From an uncultured Pelagibacteraceae bacterium (GTDB lineage Bacteria > Pseudomonadota > Alphaproteobacteria > Pelagibacterales > Pelagibacteraceae), in the NCBI GenBank assembly GCA_902553555.1, contig CACDLE010000001.1, positions 160,965 through 217,386 of the forward strand: a stretch of 56,422 bases of DNA, written 5' to 3'. Every line of letters starts with the position of its first letter. Positions within the stretch are counted from its first letter, which is position 1. The translations under genes were made by a program, and so were the position numbers. The notes under the pieces are model-generated. The model was given only the letters and a program-made list of their open reading frames with translations. It searched no databases and was not told where the DNA came from. Positions 43,653 to 53,294 of this stretch are shown here, piece after piece.

Positions 43653-44866
43653 AAAAAAGAAATAATAATATTATTAGATTTAAACATTACAGCAACATAA
43701 AAACTAAAATTAATAAAAAAAAATCTTTTGAAAAAGTAATTGAAAATAACCTTAACTTAATCACTCATGAATTAAATTTAAAAAAAAATGCAATATTTAC
43801 TCTCGGCAAAAAATTTAAAATTAACTTTTCTATAAAAGATTTAAAATCGTACAAAAAATTTAGTAAAATTGTTATTATAGGGATGGGAGGATCTATTTTG
43901 GGTGCTCAGGCTGTATACGACTTCTTCAAAACGAAAATAAAAAAGCAAATTTTTTTTGTGAATAATCTGGAGGCAAGTTTATTAAAAGAAATTAATACAA
44001 ACTGTAGTAAAAAAAATACCTTATTTGTTTTGATATCGAAATCTGGAAATACAATAGAGACACTTTCATCAATTAACACTCTAAATAAAGATATAATAGA
44101 TAAAAAAAATGCAATAGTTATTACAACGAACGAAACTAATCAACTTTTAAACTTTGCAAAAAGAAAAAAAATAAAAGTAATAAACCATAGGAGTTATGTG
44201 TCTGGAAGATATTCCATTTTTTCCGAAACAAGCCTTGTTCCTTTATATTTTATGGACATTCAAATTTCTCAGTTTAGAAAAGATATTTTAGATTTTTTGA
44301 ATAAGGAGAAAAAAATTTTAAAAAAAAATTTACTCAATATGTTCAAAATATATGAGAGTAAAAAAATTAATTCTATTATTCTTATGAGTTATTTCAAAGA
44401 AAGTGATCATTTTTTGCAATGGCTACAACAATTGATAGCAGAGAGTTTAGGTAAAAATAATAAAGGTATTTTACCCGTGACATCACTAGGCCCAAAAGAT
44501 CATCACAGTCTACTTCAGCTTTATTTAGATGGTCCGAAAGATAAATTTTTTTATATTTTTTCTCAAAAGGATAAAAATAAAAATAGAAATAATCTAAAAT
44601 TATTCAGCAAAGTTCTAAATAATAAAGATATAAATCAAATATTATTTTCTCAAAAAGAAGCTTTTTTGAAAACCTTAAAGACAAAGAAAATATCATATGT
44701 TGAAATCACGATAAATAATCTAAATAGCTCAACACTGGGAAAATTGTTTTCATATTTTATATTGGAGACGATAATAATTGGAAGAAAACTAAATCTAAAT
44801 CCATTTAATCAGCCTGCTGTCGAATCTGTTAAAAAAAATACAAAAAGAATTTTATTCAATCAATAA
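43649..44866 (+). CDS. pgi: Glucose-6-phosphate isomerase
   Basis: A protein of 405 residues, shorter than the 550 of E. coli but typical for streamlined marine forms. SIS-domain loop GMGGSILGAQAVYDFF near 73-88, LISKSGNTIETL near 130-141, catalytic-region AESLGKNNKGILPVT near 265-279 and DHHSLLQLYLDGPKD near 285-299. It interconverts glucose-6-phosphate and fructose-6-phosphate. The 3' end overlaps the convergent rsmD by 15 bases. Confidence 0.9.
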   Translation: MKKRNNNIIRFKHYSNIKTKINKKKSFEKVIENNLNLITHELNLKKNAIFTLGKKFKINFSIKDLKSYKKFSKIVIIGMGGSILGAQAVYDFFKTKIKKQIFFVNNLEASLLKEINTNCSKKNTLFVLISKSGNTIETLSSINTLNKDIIDKKNAIVITTNETNQLLNFAKRKKIKVINHRSYVSGRYSIFSETSLVPLYFMDIQISQFRKDILDFLNKEKKILKKNLLNMFKIYESKKINSIILMSYFKESDHFLQWLQQLIAESLGKNNKGILPVTSLGPKDHHSLLQLYLDGPKDKFFYIFSQKDKNKNRNNLKLFSKVLNNKDINQILFSQKEAFLKTLKTKKISYVEITINNLNSSTLGKLFSYFILETIIIGRKLNLNPFNQPAVESVKKNTKRILFNQ

Positions 44867-45418
44867 ACCAAAAATAATTTTTGATCTTCCATATTTCTTC
44901 GTCTCAAGTATACGAAAATTGTCATTTAAAAATTCTCTTGTTTTATTTTCTCTATGTATAATAAGTAAATTATTCTTATTGTAAATTTTTGCCTTAATTA
45001 TTAAAGATAGAATTTTTTGAAAATTATCCTCTGCGTAAGGTGGATCTAAAAAAATTATATTATATTTGTAATCAATTTTTAATATTTGAAAAAATCTTTC
45101 AACGTCAATAGGATACACTTCAGTTTTATCTTGTAGTGACAACCTTTTAATATTTTTTTTCAAAATTTTTAATGTATCAGAATTTTTTTCAACGAAATCG
45201 ACTTTTTTTGCACCCCTAGAAAGAGTTTCCAAACCAAAAGAACCAACACCAGAAAATAAATCTAAAACAATACATTGTTGTAAATCAACCGAAATTTTAT
45301 TTGAATGACTAATTAAATTAAAAATATTCTCTCTAACTATATCCCTTAAAGGTCGAGTATGAGAAGAATTAATGAATGAGATTTTTCTTTTTTTAAGACT
45401 ACCACCAATAATTCTCAT
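44852..45418 (-). CDS. rsmD: 16S rRNA (guanine-966-N2) methyltransferase RsmD
   Basis: A protein of 188 residues. It starts MRIIGGSLKKRKI, shows RPLRDIVRENIFNLI, the SAM loop LDLFSGVGSFGLE near 51-63 and the catalytic FLDPPYAED near 123-131, as in RsmD. It methylates one base of the small-subunit rRNA. It overlaps purD by four bases and is read after it. Confidence 0.93.
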   Translation of the reverse strand: MRIIGGSLKKRKISFINSSHTRPLRDIVRENIFNLISHSNKISVDLQQCIVLDLFSGVGSFGLETLSRGAKKVDFVEKNSDTLKILKKNIKRLSLQDKTEVYPIDVERFFQILKIDYKYNIIFLDPPYAEDNFQKILSLIIKAKIYNKNNLLIIHRENKTREFLNDNFRILETKKYGRSKIIFGLLIE

Positions 45419-46677
45419 TTAATGACTCTCCATCCAATATCTTTTCGATAAAAACTATTCTTCAAGTTTATTATTTTAAGACAATCGTGTATTTTTTTTC
45501 TAATAACTTTAAAATTATTTCCCAGGATAGTAATGTTAAGTATTCGTCCACCTGAAGATTTAATTTCACCATCTATTATTTTAGTTCCTGCGTGAAAAAT
45601 AAATCGATTTTTCTCATTTTTAATTTTTGATAAATTATTTAAATTCAAATTCTTTTTATATTTTTTTGGGTAGCCTTTTGAACACAAAACAACTGTCATG
45701 CATTTTTTCTTTTTCCATTCAATTTTGATTTTGTTTAATTTGTTTTTTAAGGAAAAGTTTATAATTTTTAACAAATCAGTTTTCAATCTAGGTAAGATTA
45801 CCTGACATTCTGGGTCTCCCATGCGAACATTGTATTCAATCAAAAATGGTTCACCATTCTTAATCATTAAACCTACGTATAGAAATCCCCTATAATATTC
45901 CCCTCTCTTTTTTAAAGCTTGTAAAGTTGGTTTAACAATTTTTGTGATAATTTTTTTTTCAATTTTAGTATTAAATATTTTGATAGGAGAATATGCCCCC
46001 ATTCCACCAGTGTTTAAACCTTTCTCATTTTCTCCAACTTTTTTATGATCTTGAGCAACACCGAAAAATTTAAAATTATTCTTATCCACAATCAAAAAAT
46101 AACTTGCTTCCTCTCCTTGTAGAAATTCCTCTAAAACAGCCTTTTTTGAGGTCTTAAATTTTCCTAAAAAAATTTCATTTGTTGTTTTGCGAACATGATT
46201 GAGAGATTTACAAATTGTTACTCCTTTACCGGCAGCCAAACCATCAGCTTTAACCACCACTGGTAATGAGCAAGTTTTTAAAAAATTTATTACGTCTTTT
46301 GAATTGTGACAAATTTTAAACTTAGCTGTTGGTATATTGTATTTTTTACATAAAGATTTCATGAATGCTTTAGAGCCTTCTAGTTGAGAAGCATATTTAT
46401 TGGGGCCAAAAACTTTGATTTTATTTTTTTCTAAAAAATCGACTATACCATTGACCAAAGGCTCTTCAGGACCAACGATTACTAAAGAAATTTTAAGTAT
46501 TTTTAAAACTTTTAGGAGAAGCTTAAAATCGAGAAAGTCTATATCTATGTTAGTAGCAAATTTGCTAGTACCCGCATTTCCAGGAATACAATAAATATTA
46601 TTATTTATATTAGATTGATATAATTTATGGCTAAGAGCATGCTCCCTTCCTCCACTTCCAATTAAAGCAATATTCAT
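45415..46677 (-). CDS. purD: Phosphoribosylamine-glycine ligase PurD
   Basis: A protein of 420 residues with an ATP-grasp fold. N-terminal MNIALIGSGGREHALSHKL, ATP loop VVKADGLAAGKGV near 139-151, GGMGAYSP near 221-228 and metal-site EYNVRMGDPECQ near 281-292. It performs the second step of purine synthesis. It is divergent from the DUF2093 gene with 31 bases between, which must hold both promoters. Confidence 0.96.
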   Translation of the reverse strand: MNIALIGSGGREHALSHKLYQSNINNNIYCIPGNAGTSKFATNIDIDFLDFKLLLKVLKILKISLVIVGPEEPLVNGIVDFLEKNKIKVFGPNKYASQLEGSKAFMKSLCKKYNIPTAKFKICHNSKDVINFLKTCSLPVVVKADGLAAGKGVTICKSLNHVRKTTNEIFLGKFKTSKKAVLEEFLQGEEASYFLIVDKNNFKFFGVAQDHKKVGENEKGLNTGGMGAYSPIKIFNTKIEKKIITKIVKPTLQALKKRGEYYRGFLYVGLMIKNGEPFLIEYNVRMGDPECQVILPRLKTDLLKIINFSLKNKLNKIKIEWKKKKCMTVVLCSKGYPKKYKKNLNLNNLSKIKNEKNRFIFHAGTKIIDGEIKSSGGRILNITILGNNFKVIRKKIHDCLKIINLKNSFYRKDIGWRVIK

Positions 46678-46708
46678 ATGAAAAAAATTATTATATAATG
46701 TTTAAAGT

Positions 46709-46900
46709 ATGGGAGAAGTAAAAGCAAAAATAAAATATTTACCAAATACATATGAAATTTTGGAAAAGGGAGATTACGTTGAATGCGCTGTTTCAAATAA
46801 AAAAATACCCTTAGAAAAACTTTGTTATTGGAATGTTGAACTTCAAGAGGCCTATTTTTCTCCAAAAGAAGTAAGTGAAAGATATAAAAAAATTAAATAA
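46709..46900 (+). CDS. DUF2093 family protein
   Basis: A protein of 63 residues with a Tyr-Leu-rich start (YLPNTYEILEKGDYVECAV) and IPLEKLCYWNVELQEAY, the DUF2093 signature found in alphaproteobacteria next to purD or lipid A genes. Two cysteines (ECAV and LCYW) are conserved features that could bind a metal. Function unknown. It is convergent with lpxL, with no bases between. Confidence 0.85.
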   Translation: MGEVKAKIKYLPNTYEILEKGDYVECAVSNKKIPLEKLCYWNVELQEAYFSPKEVSERYKKIK

Positions 46901-47770
46901 CTATTTCCATCTGTTGTGAGTAAGTATCCATTGAGAAGGATCTTGAGCTACCATTTTCTCCAATACTGTATTGATCTCGTTAGTAATCTCAACTTTATCT
47001 TTATCTATATTATTAGGATGTTTACAGCTAATAGGCTTTAATATCTCAACTTCAAATTTATCATCAAAAGTCCTGTTGATGTAAATAGGTATTATTTGAC
47101 ATTTAAATTTGAGGGCAAGTTGGGCAGGCAGAAAAGTTGTGTGAGCGGGTGTTCCAAAAAAATTGACCCTAGCACCTTCGCTAACACGTTGATCTACCAT
47201 TAACGCAATACTATTTTTATTACTAAGATAATTTATTGCTTCCTTAACTCCCTTTATGCCTTTTTTTATTTGATTTTTGCATACATATTTTTTTCTCAAG
47301 TACTCCATGAAGGGGTTAAGAAAAAAATTATTCAAAGGTCGATATATTGTTGCTAACTTTATATTCATCTTAGTCAATTCCATTGACATAAGTTCAAAGT
47401 TTGCAAAATGTCCAGAAATAAAAATAACAGGTTCATTTTTAAGAAGAGTTGTTTCTAAATAATTTTTATTTTTAATTTTAATGTGGTTATTGCTTTGTTT
47501 AAAATTTTTTAAAAAAATATATTCAATAAAAGTTTTTCCATAATTAGACCACATTTTTTTTATTGTATTTTTTTTTAGATTTTCATCCATTGAAGAATTA
47601 ATTTTATCTAAATTTTTGATAATTAATTTTTCGGATCTGAAGTAAAACCCAATTTTTTGAAATAGATATGAAAAAAAAATCCGACTATATTTTAATCCAA
47701 TAAAAAAAGATATAATATACAGAAAATATACTATTAGCGCTTCAAAAAAATATCTTATAGTTTTAATCAT
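46901..47770 (-). CDS. lpxL: Lipid A biosynthesis acyltransferase LpxL/HtrB type
   Basis: A protein of 289 residues. An N-terminal membrane helix is followed by the HX4D/E-type catalytic box SGHFANFELM near 119-128, RPLNN near 144 and VDQRVSEGARVNFFGTPAHT near 192-211. It adds a secondary acyl chain to KDO-lipid A. Last gene of the msbA-waaA-lpxK-lpxL run, overlapping lpxK by four bases. Only one such acyltransferase is seen here, so acyl number is unknown. Confidence 0.9.
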   Translation of the reverse strand: MIKTIRYFFEALIVYFLYIISFFIGLKYSRIFFSYLFQKIGFYFRSEKLIIKNLDKINSSMDENLKKNTIKKMWSNYGKTFIEYIFLKNFKQSNNHIKIKNKNYLETTLLKNEPVIFISGHFANFELMSMELTKMNIKLATIYRPLNNFFLNPFMEYLRKKYVCKNQIKKGIKGVKEAINYLSNKNSIALMVDQRVSEGARVNFFGTPAHTTFLPAQLALKFKCQIIPIYINRTFDDKFEVEILKPISCKHPNNIDKDKVEITNEINTVLEKMVAQDPSQWILTHNRWK

Positions 47771-48696
47771 ATTTTTTTTGAAAGTTCTTTAAAAAACTCC
47801 TTCTCCTTTTTTATTTTAAGATTGATTTTTAAGAAATCTATATTTCTTTTAAATAAATATTTAATTCTATGAAAATCTTTTTCCGTTGTTAATAATCGAA
47901 GATTATTTTTTTTGGCTTTATCAATTAATTTTCTTAAATCTTTGTCTTTGTACATATAATGATCTGGAAATTCTAATTTTTCAACAACATTAAATTTATT
48001 TTTTTTTAAAAGACTAAAAAAGCTTTGTGGATTACCTATGCCAGAAAATGCTAATATTTTTCTTTTTTTTATAGCTGATTTAATTTTGCTAAACTCGTAA
48101 TAAGAATAAAAAATTTTAATTTCTTTTGAAATTGAGCTTATCTTTTTTTCCAAAATTTTACTTCTATTACCATTGATAACTACAATATCTTTTCCTTCAA
48201 TAGAATTTATCTTTTCTCTTAATGGGCCAGCAGGAAAAAGAAATCCATTTCCTATCAAATCATCAGAATTAAAACATATAATTTTTAAATCCTTATTGAT
48301 TGATGCGTCTTGTAAACCATCATCAAAAATTAATAATCGATGTCCTTTTCTTATTGCCTCTTCAGATAAATCAACCCTATTTTTGCCAGTAAATAAAGAA
48401 TTAACCTTTTGTCTTATTAAATTTACTTCGTCGATATGATTTTTGTAGAATTTTTTTATAATTGCTGGTTTCCAACCTTTTTTCTTTAATAATTTAAAAA
48501 TGTGAATTGATAATGGAGTTTTTCCTGTTCCGCCGACGTAAATATTGCCAATAAAAATTGTAGGAACTTTGAGAAAATATTTCTTTTTTAAAGAATTATT
48601 TAAAGAACTTAAGCATAAGAAAATAAATGTGAAAGGAAATAACAAAATTGATATTATATTTATATCCGACCAAAAAACTGGTTTTTTAATTTGCAT
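47767..48696 (-). CDS. lpxK: Tetraacyldisaccharide 4'-kinase LpxK
   Basis: A protein of 309 residues. An N-terminal membrane-binding segment leads to the Walker A IFIGNIYVGGTGKTPLS near 47-63, LIFDDGLQDASI near 123-134 with the catalytic Asp-Asp, and TTEKDFHRI near 274. It phosphorylates the lipid A disaccharide. It begins four bases after waaA ends. The lpxH step upstream in the pathway is not evident in this window if 3092-3907 is plcP. Confidence 0.92.
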   Translation of the reverse strand: MQIKKPVFWSDINIISILLFPFTFIFLCLSSLNNSLKKKYFLKVPTIFIGNIYVGGTGKTPLSIHIFKLLKKKGWKPAIIKKFYKNHIDEVNLIRQKVNSLFTGKNRVDLSEEAIRKGHRLLIFDDGLQDASINKDLKIICFNSDDLIGNGFLFPAGPLREKINSIEGKDIVVINGNRSKILEKKISSISKEIKIFYSYYEFSKIKSAIKKRKILAFSGIGNPQSFFSLLKKNKFNVVEKLEFPDHYMYKDKDLRKLIDKAKKNNLRLLTTEKDFHRIKYLFKRNIDFLKINLKIKKEKEFFKELSKKI

Positions 48697-48700
48697 TTAT

Positions 48701-49960
48701 TTAAAAGTTTTGTATTTCATTGATAGTTTTATCAAGTATTTTATTTCCATATTCATTGAGCTCTTTAGCTCCAAATTCTATTTTTTTTTCAGAACTGAAA
48801 TCGTGATCTAGATTTTTAATCAAATCTTTCTCATTTTTTATTTCAAAGGCAATATTCATATTTTCAAGATATTTATAAATTTCTTTAAAATTTGAGACAT
48901 GAGGTCCATGATAAATTTTGCACCCAAATTTAGCAGGTTCAATTGGATTTTGTCCGCCAAAACCACTAAATTTTTCTGGTAACGACTTTCCAATAAATAC
49001 ACTTTTACAATAATGAAAATACTTAGCGATATCTCCAAAAGAATTTATAATTATAATATCTGGAATTTCATTAATTTTGTCAAAATTATTTGTAAGTTGT
49101 ACTTTTAAATTATGATCTTTTGATAATGAAAATAATTCTTGTACTCTGTTTATGTGCCTTGGAATAATGATTGTAATTAATTCATATTTTTTTTTTAATT
49201 CCAAGTGAGTTTTGATACAAATAATTTCCTCTCCTGAATGCGTACTAGCCGCACACCAAACTTTTCTATTTTTGAGAATGTCAGGATATTTTTGATTTTT
49301 TGGCAAAGCAAAATTTACACAGAATTTAATATTGCCAAAAAATTTTACATTTTTGGATCCTAAATCTTTAAGGTTTTCAAGTGACTCATTGCTTGATGCT
49401 AAACATAAATCAAAAAAGCTAAAAATTTTTTTTGAAAAACTTCCAATCATTTTCCATCTTTTTAAAGTTTTATTGGAAATCCTTGCATTCAATAATATTA
49501 ATGGAATTTTTTTAGATTTAATAATTCTTAATGTGTTAGGCCATATTTCTGAGTCTACGAATATGACTTTTTCAGGTTTTAGGTAGTTCAAAAATTTTTC
49601 AATTAAAAAACTTACGTCTAAGGGTAGAAAATGATGATATACATTTTTATTATCTCTAAAGTTTTTTTCAAAGATTTGACTAGAGCTTAAAGTAATTGAA
49701 GTTATTAGTATAAATATTTCTTTATTATTTTCGGTCAATTTATTTACAATAGGAGTTATACTGTTCATCTCACCAATGCTTGCTGTATGAATCCAAATTA
49801 TTTTTTTATTTTCTAATTTGAATCGGCCAAGTTGACCCGAGATTACAAATTTTTCTTTATATCTTTTTTTATGTTCTTTATTTAAAAATTTTCTAAAAAA
49901 AATTACCAAAATAAAAATTGGGAAAAAAATATTAGTAAAAATCTTATAAAAAAATATCAT
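48701..49960 (-). CDS. waaA: KDO transferase WaaA/KdtA
   Basis: A protein of 419 residues. A short N-terminal membrane anchor is followed by the family motif IWIHTASIGEMNSITPIV near 55-72 with the catalytic Glu, DSEIWPNTLRI near 135 and, in the C-terminal domain, FGGQNPIEPAKFG near 344-356. It moves KDO from CMP-KDO (made by KdsB) onto lipid A precursor. It is read after msbA with a five-base gap. Confidence 0.93.
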   Translation of the reverse strand: MIFFYKIFTNIFFPIFILVIFFRKFLNKEHKKRYKEKFVISGQLGRFKLENKKIIWIHTASIGEMNSITPIVNKLTENNKEIFILITSITLSSSQIFEKNFRDNKNVYHHFLPLDVSFLIEKFLNYLKPEKVIFVDSEIWPNTLRIIKSKKIPLILLNARISNKTLKRWKMIGSFSKKIFSFFDLCLASSNESLENLKDLGSKNVKFFGNIKFCVNFALPKNQKYPDILKNRKVWCAASTHSGEEIICIKTHLELKKKYELITIIIPRHINRVQELFSLSKDHNLKVQLTNNFDKINEIPDIIIINSFGDIAKYFHYCKSVFIGKSLPEKFSGFGGQNPIEPAKFGCKIYHGPHVSNFKEIYKYLENMNIAFEIKNEKDLIKNLDHDFSSEKKIEFGAKELNEYGNKILDKTINEIQNF

Positions 49961-49965
49961 GAAAT

Positions 49966-51708
49966 TTATCTTAGTTGCTTATTATATAAAGTCTTATAAT
50001 ACTCACAATTTTTAATAAGCTCTTCATGAGTACCAGAGTCGATAAGCTTACCTTGTTTTATCACAAAGATTATATCTGCATTATGAATAGTCGATAGTCT
50101 ATGTGCTATAACTAACGTAGTCTTATTTTTAGTTAAATTTTTGATAGCATTTTGTACAATTTCTTCTGACTCAGCGTCTAAAGACGAAGTTGCTTCATCC
50201 AACAAGATTATTGGTGATCTTTTAAGAATTGCCCGAGCTATTGAAAGCCTCTGTTTTTGTCCACCTGAAAGCCTAACACCGTTTTCCCCGATCATGGTAT
50301 CGTACTTATTAGGTAACTTAATTATAAATTCTTCCGCAGCAGCAAATTTACATGATTCTAAAAATTCTTCCTCAGTAGCTTCAGGATTTGCATAAAGTAT
50401 ATTTTCTTTTACAGAATTATCAAACAAGATGACATCTTGACTTACTAAAGATATATTTTTCCTTAAAGATTTTAAATTGACTGAATTAGTATTTAATCCA
50501 TCAATAAAAATCTTTCCTTTTTGAGGGTCATAAAATCTTGGTAAAAGATTAATAATCGTACTTTTTCCTGCACCACTATGACCAACGAATGCTGCCATTG
50601 ATCCTCCAGAAATTTCAAAATTAATATCATTAACAGCTTTATCCTCAGAGTTTTCGTATTTAAAACTTACATTGGAAAACTTGATATCACCTTTGACATC
50701 TTTTAAGTTAGGTAGACTAGCGTCATTACTTATCTTGATTGGTTGATCTATAACATCAAAAATTCTTTTTGCACCTGCTGCACCAGAGAATACTAGCATG
50801 TTTATAGTAGCTAAAGAACGTATAGGTTGATACGCTAACATCATTGCAGCTAGAAAAGAGAAAAATTGGTTTACTTGCAGTTCTCCAGATGTAATTAATG
50901 CTCCAGAAAAATAAATAAATCCTGCAATCATAAAACCAGTTAAGATTTCCATTAATGGTGTGGCCCTAATAATAATGGCCGAAATTTTTGCAGATTTATT
51001 TACCATTTCTGTAATTATACTTTTTGACTTTAGATATTCGCTTTCTTCTTTTTGATAAATTCTTATCATCTTCGATGCTTTTAAAATCTCAGAAAGATGT
51101 GAGGTTAATCTACCAGAAATTTCTCCAGCTTCTGTAACTGCTTTTCCAATTCTTTTACCTAAAGATTTAGCAAGCCCAGCGGCTAATGGCATCATTATTA
51201 GAGCAAAAAGTGTAAGTTTCCAATTTTGGTAAATCATTACCCCAATAAGCGCAATTAAGGTCAAACTATCTTTCATAATATTTAAAGCACCAGTGCTAAC
51301 CATAGAGTTAACTTGGCCAGCATCGAAATTTATATTTGATATAAATTTTCCTGAGTGTCTTCTGTCTATTGAAGCCACATCGGTATTTAGAATGTAATGA
51401 GCTACCTTATGTTGAAGTTCACCCGTTATTTCTTGACCTGTTTTTATTAACTGTAATCTTGCTAAGTAAAGACAAATACCCTTTGCTGAAAATGCAAAAA
51501 TTATAGCTAGAGGGATTACCCAAGCTAAGGTTTGATTTTTTTCGATGAATATTTTTTTTACTGCTGGATCAAGTAGCCATGCAATTGCTGAAGTACTGGC
51601 TGAAACAATTAATGATAAAAACAATGAGAAAAAAATTCTATTCAAGTACCTTACAAGATGCTCTCTATAAAGTCTTTTTAAGATTTTTTTAAGTTCAATA
51701 AATTTCAT
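49966..51708 (-). CDS. msbA: Lipid A export ABC transporter MsbA
   Basis: A half-transporter of 580 residues. Six membrane helices occupy about 20-310. The ATPase has Walker A FVGHSGAGKSTIINLLPRFY near 375-394, the Q-loop SLVSQDVILFD, signature VRLSGGQKQRLSIARAIL near 479-496, and ILLDEATSSLD near 500-510. It flips lipid A or phospholipids across the inner membrane. Its place at the head of waaA-lpxK-lpxL supports lipid A. The start overlaps the end of ubiA by one base. Confidence 0.92.
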   Translation of the reverse strand: MKFIELKKILKRLYREHLVRYLNRIFFSLFLSLIVSASTSAIAWLLDPAVKKIFIEKNQTLAWVIPLAIIFAFSAKGICLYLARLQLIKTGQEITGELQHKVAHYILNTDVASIDRRHSGKFISNINFDAGQVNSMVSTGALNIMKDSLTLIALIGVMIYQNWKLTLFALIMMPLAAGLAKSLGKRIGKAVTEAGEISGRLTSHLSEILKASKMIRIYQKEESEYLKSKSIITEMVNKSAKISAIIIRATPLMEILTGFMIAGFIYFSGALITSGELQVNQFFSFLAAMMLAYQPIRSLATINMLVFSGAAGAKRIFDVIDQPIKISNDASLPNLKDVKGDIKFSNVSFKYENSEDKAVNDINFEISGGSMAAFVGHSGAGKSTIINLLPRFYDPQKGKIFIDGLNTNSVNLKSLRKNISLVSQDVILFDNSVKENILYANPEATEEEFLESCKFAAAEEFIIKLPNKYDTMIGENGVRLSGGQKQRLSIARAILKRSPIILLDEATSSLDAESEEIVQNAIKNLTKNKTTLVIAHRLSTIHNADIIFVIKQGKLIDSGTHEELIKNCEYYKTLYNKQLR

Positions 51709-52568
51709 TATAAGGATAAACCCATCATAGCCAAGAATAAGAATAAACCAGAAAAATTATTTATTCTAAAAGCATTTAAACACGTGAGAGGTTTTTTTCT
51801 ATTAAAATGAATTACTTGAAATATTAAAGAAGTAGCAAAGGCTAAAAATGGGATAATCAAAATCAAATTTTGCATATTTTTATAGAAAAAAAATAATAAA
51901 ATTAAAAAACTTATTAAATAACATGTTAATACAAACCTTTTTAAAGTGGACTTAAATTTAATAGAAGTTGACTTTAATCCAATAACCTCATCATCTATTA
52001 TGTCCTGAGCTCCATAAATCGTGTCATATCCCAATGTCCAAAATATGGCCGCAATATAAATTATCAATATTTCAATTGGAATACTGTTGTTAACAGATGT
52101 CCAAGCCATTATAATTCCCCAATTAAAGGTGAGTCCCAAAAATAATTGAGGCCAATAAGTTATCCTTTTCATAAATGGATAAGAAAATGCTAATATCATC
52201 GAGGACATTCCCAAAAAAATAGTTAAAAAATTAAATTGTATAAGGATAAAAAAAGCTAACATACAAAGTATCAATGTGTAAAAAGATGCTTGAATTACTG
52301 TTACTTGATTTGATGCTAGCGGTCTAAACTTTGTTCTAGAAACTTTTTTATCAATTTTTCTATCTACAATATCGTTAACGATACAGCCTGCACTTCTCAT
52401 TAAAACTGCCCCCAAAAAAAATAATACCATATGTAATAAAAATTTTTCTACTTCATTATTATATGAATAAGCGTATGCTAGGCCCCAGCTACATGGCCAG
52501 AACAACAACATGTATCCTATAGGCCTATTTAATCTAGTTAAATTGACGAATAATTTTAATTGTTTCAT
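51708..52568 (-). CDS. ubiA: 4-hydroxybenzoate polyprenyltransferase UbiA
   Basis: A protein of 286 residues with eight to nine membrane helices. Both aspartate motifs are intact: NDIVDRKIDKKVSRTKFRPL near 65-84 and DTIYGAQDIIDDEVIGLKST near 178-197. It attaches the isoprenoid chain in ubiquinone synthesis. It is the first gene of the leftward run into msbA, divergent from the DUF2721 gene with 54 bases between. Confidence 0.93.
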   Translation of the reverse strand: MKQLKLFVNLTRLNRPIGYMLLFWPCSWGLAYAYSYNNEVEKFLLHMVLFFLGAVLMRSAGCIVNDIVDRKIDKKVSRTKFRPLASNQVTVIQASFYTLILCMLAFFILIQFNFLTIFLGMSSMILAFSYPFMKRITYWPQLFLGLTFNWGIIMAWTSVNNSIPIEILIIYIAAIFWTLGYDTIYGAQDIIDDEVIGLKSTSIKFKSTLKRFVLTCYLISFLILLFFFYKNMQNLILIIPFLAFATSLIFQVIHFNRKKPLTCLNAFRINNFSGLFLFLAMMGLSL

Positions 52569-52622
52569 TTAAATATGACTTGTAAATACCAAACGTAATC
52601 TACATAATCAATTTGATTCGTT

Positions 52623-53033
52623 ATGGATATTGATTACACAGTAGCAGCTTTAATGTTTCCAGCAATTCCTTTGATGATGACTATGTATAGTAATCGATTT
52701 CATACTTTAAGCGCTTTAATCAGGAAAATTCATGATCAATATACTTTTGAAAAAAAAGTACCCCCAGAGTGGGAAAATCAATTACATGTATTAAACAAAA
52801 GAACAAATTATTTAAAATATGTCATGGGTTTCGCAGCCTTTGGCTTTCTTTTTAACATGCTAACAGTTTTATTGCTTTACTTAGATCTTTTATTTTACGC
52901 TAGATTAAGTTTTGCATTCTGTTGTCTTTGTATGATCTTTTCAATTTTTTTATTTTTACAAGAAATAAGACTGTCTAACGAAGCTTTAAAATTTCATCTG
53001 AGTGATATGGCATCTATGAAAAAAGACTTATAA
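52623..53033 (+). CDS. DUF2721 family membrane protein
   Basis: A protein of 136 residues with three membrane helices. The N-terminal helix contains ALMFPAIPLMMTMYSNRF, then the cytoplasmic stretch FHTLSALIRKI...KRTNYLKYVM, typical of DUF2721. Function unknown. The last bases overlap the convergent DUF1289 gene by six. Confidence 0.85.
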   Translation: MDIDYTVAALMFPAIPLMMTMYSNRFHTLSALIRKIHDQYTFEKKVPPEWENQLHVLNKRTNYLKYVMGFAAFGFLFNMLTVLLLYLDLLFYARLSFAFCCLCMIFSIFLFLQEIRLSNEALKFHLSDMASMKKDL

Positions 53034-53294
53034 TTTTTTATTTAGTAAATTTTTTTTAAATAAAGAAATCCCATTTTTAACTTTGTGATTATAGGACTCT
53101 TTGAAGGTATCTAGTTGCCATCCTTTCATTCTAGAGACAATTTCTTCTAGATTTTTTGATTTCCACTGATTAGTTGTTTTCTCATCTTTCCATATATTTT
53201 TTTCTTCTTCGGTTCTAGCACAACCATAACAATATCCTGTCAGTGGATCAATTTTGCATATACTAATACATGGAGAAACTATCTTTTCACTCAT
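53028..53294 (-). CDS. DUF1289 small Cys-rich protein
   Basis: A protein of 88 residues. The N-terminus carries SPCISICKIDPLTGYCYGCARTEEE, the four-Cys DUF1289 motif (C-x3-C-x8-C-x2-C), which probably binds zinc or iron-sulfur, followed by a W...W region. Function unknown; often near redox enzymes. It overlaps the quinone oxidoreductase gene by one base, so they are co-expressed. Confidence 0.9.
   Translation of the reverse strand: MSEKIVSPCISICKIDPLTGYCYGCARTEEEKNIWKDEKTTNQWKSKNLEEIVSRMKGWQLDTFKESYNHKVKNGISLFKKNLLNKKL

Noticed and set aside
46674-46865. Minus-strand open frame between purD and lpxL
   Set aside because: It is antisense to the DUF2093 gene, which is a recognised family.
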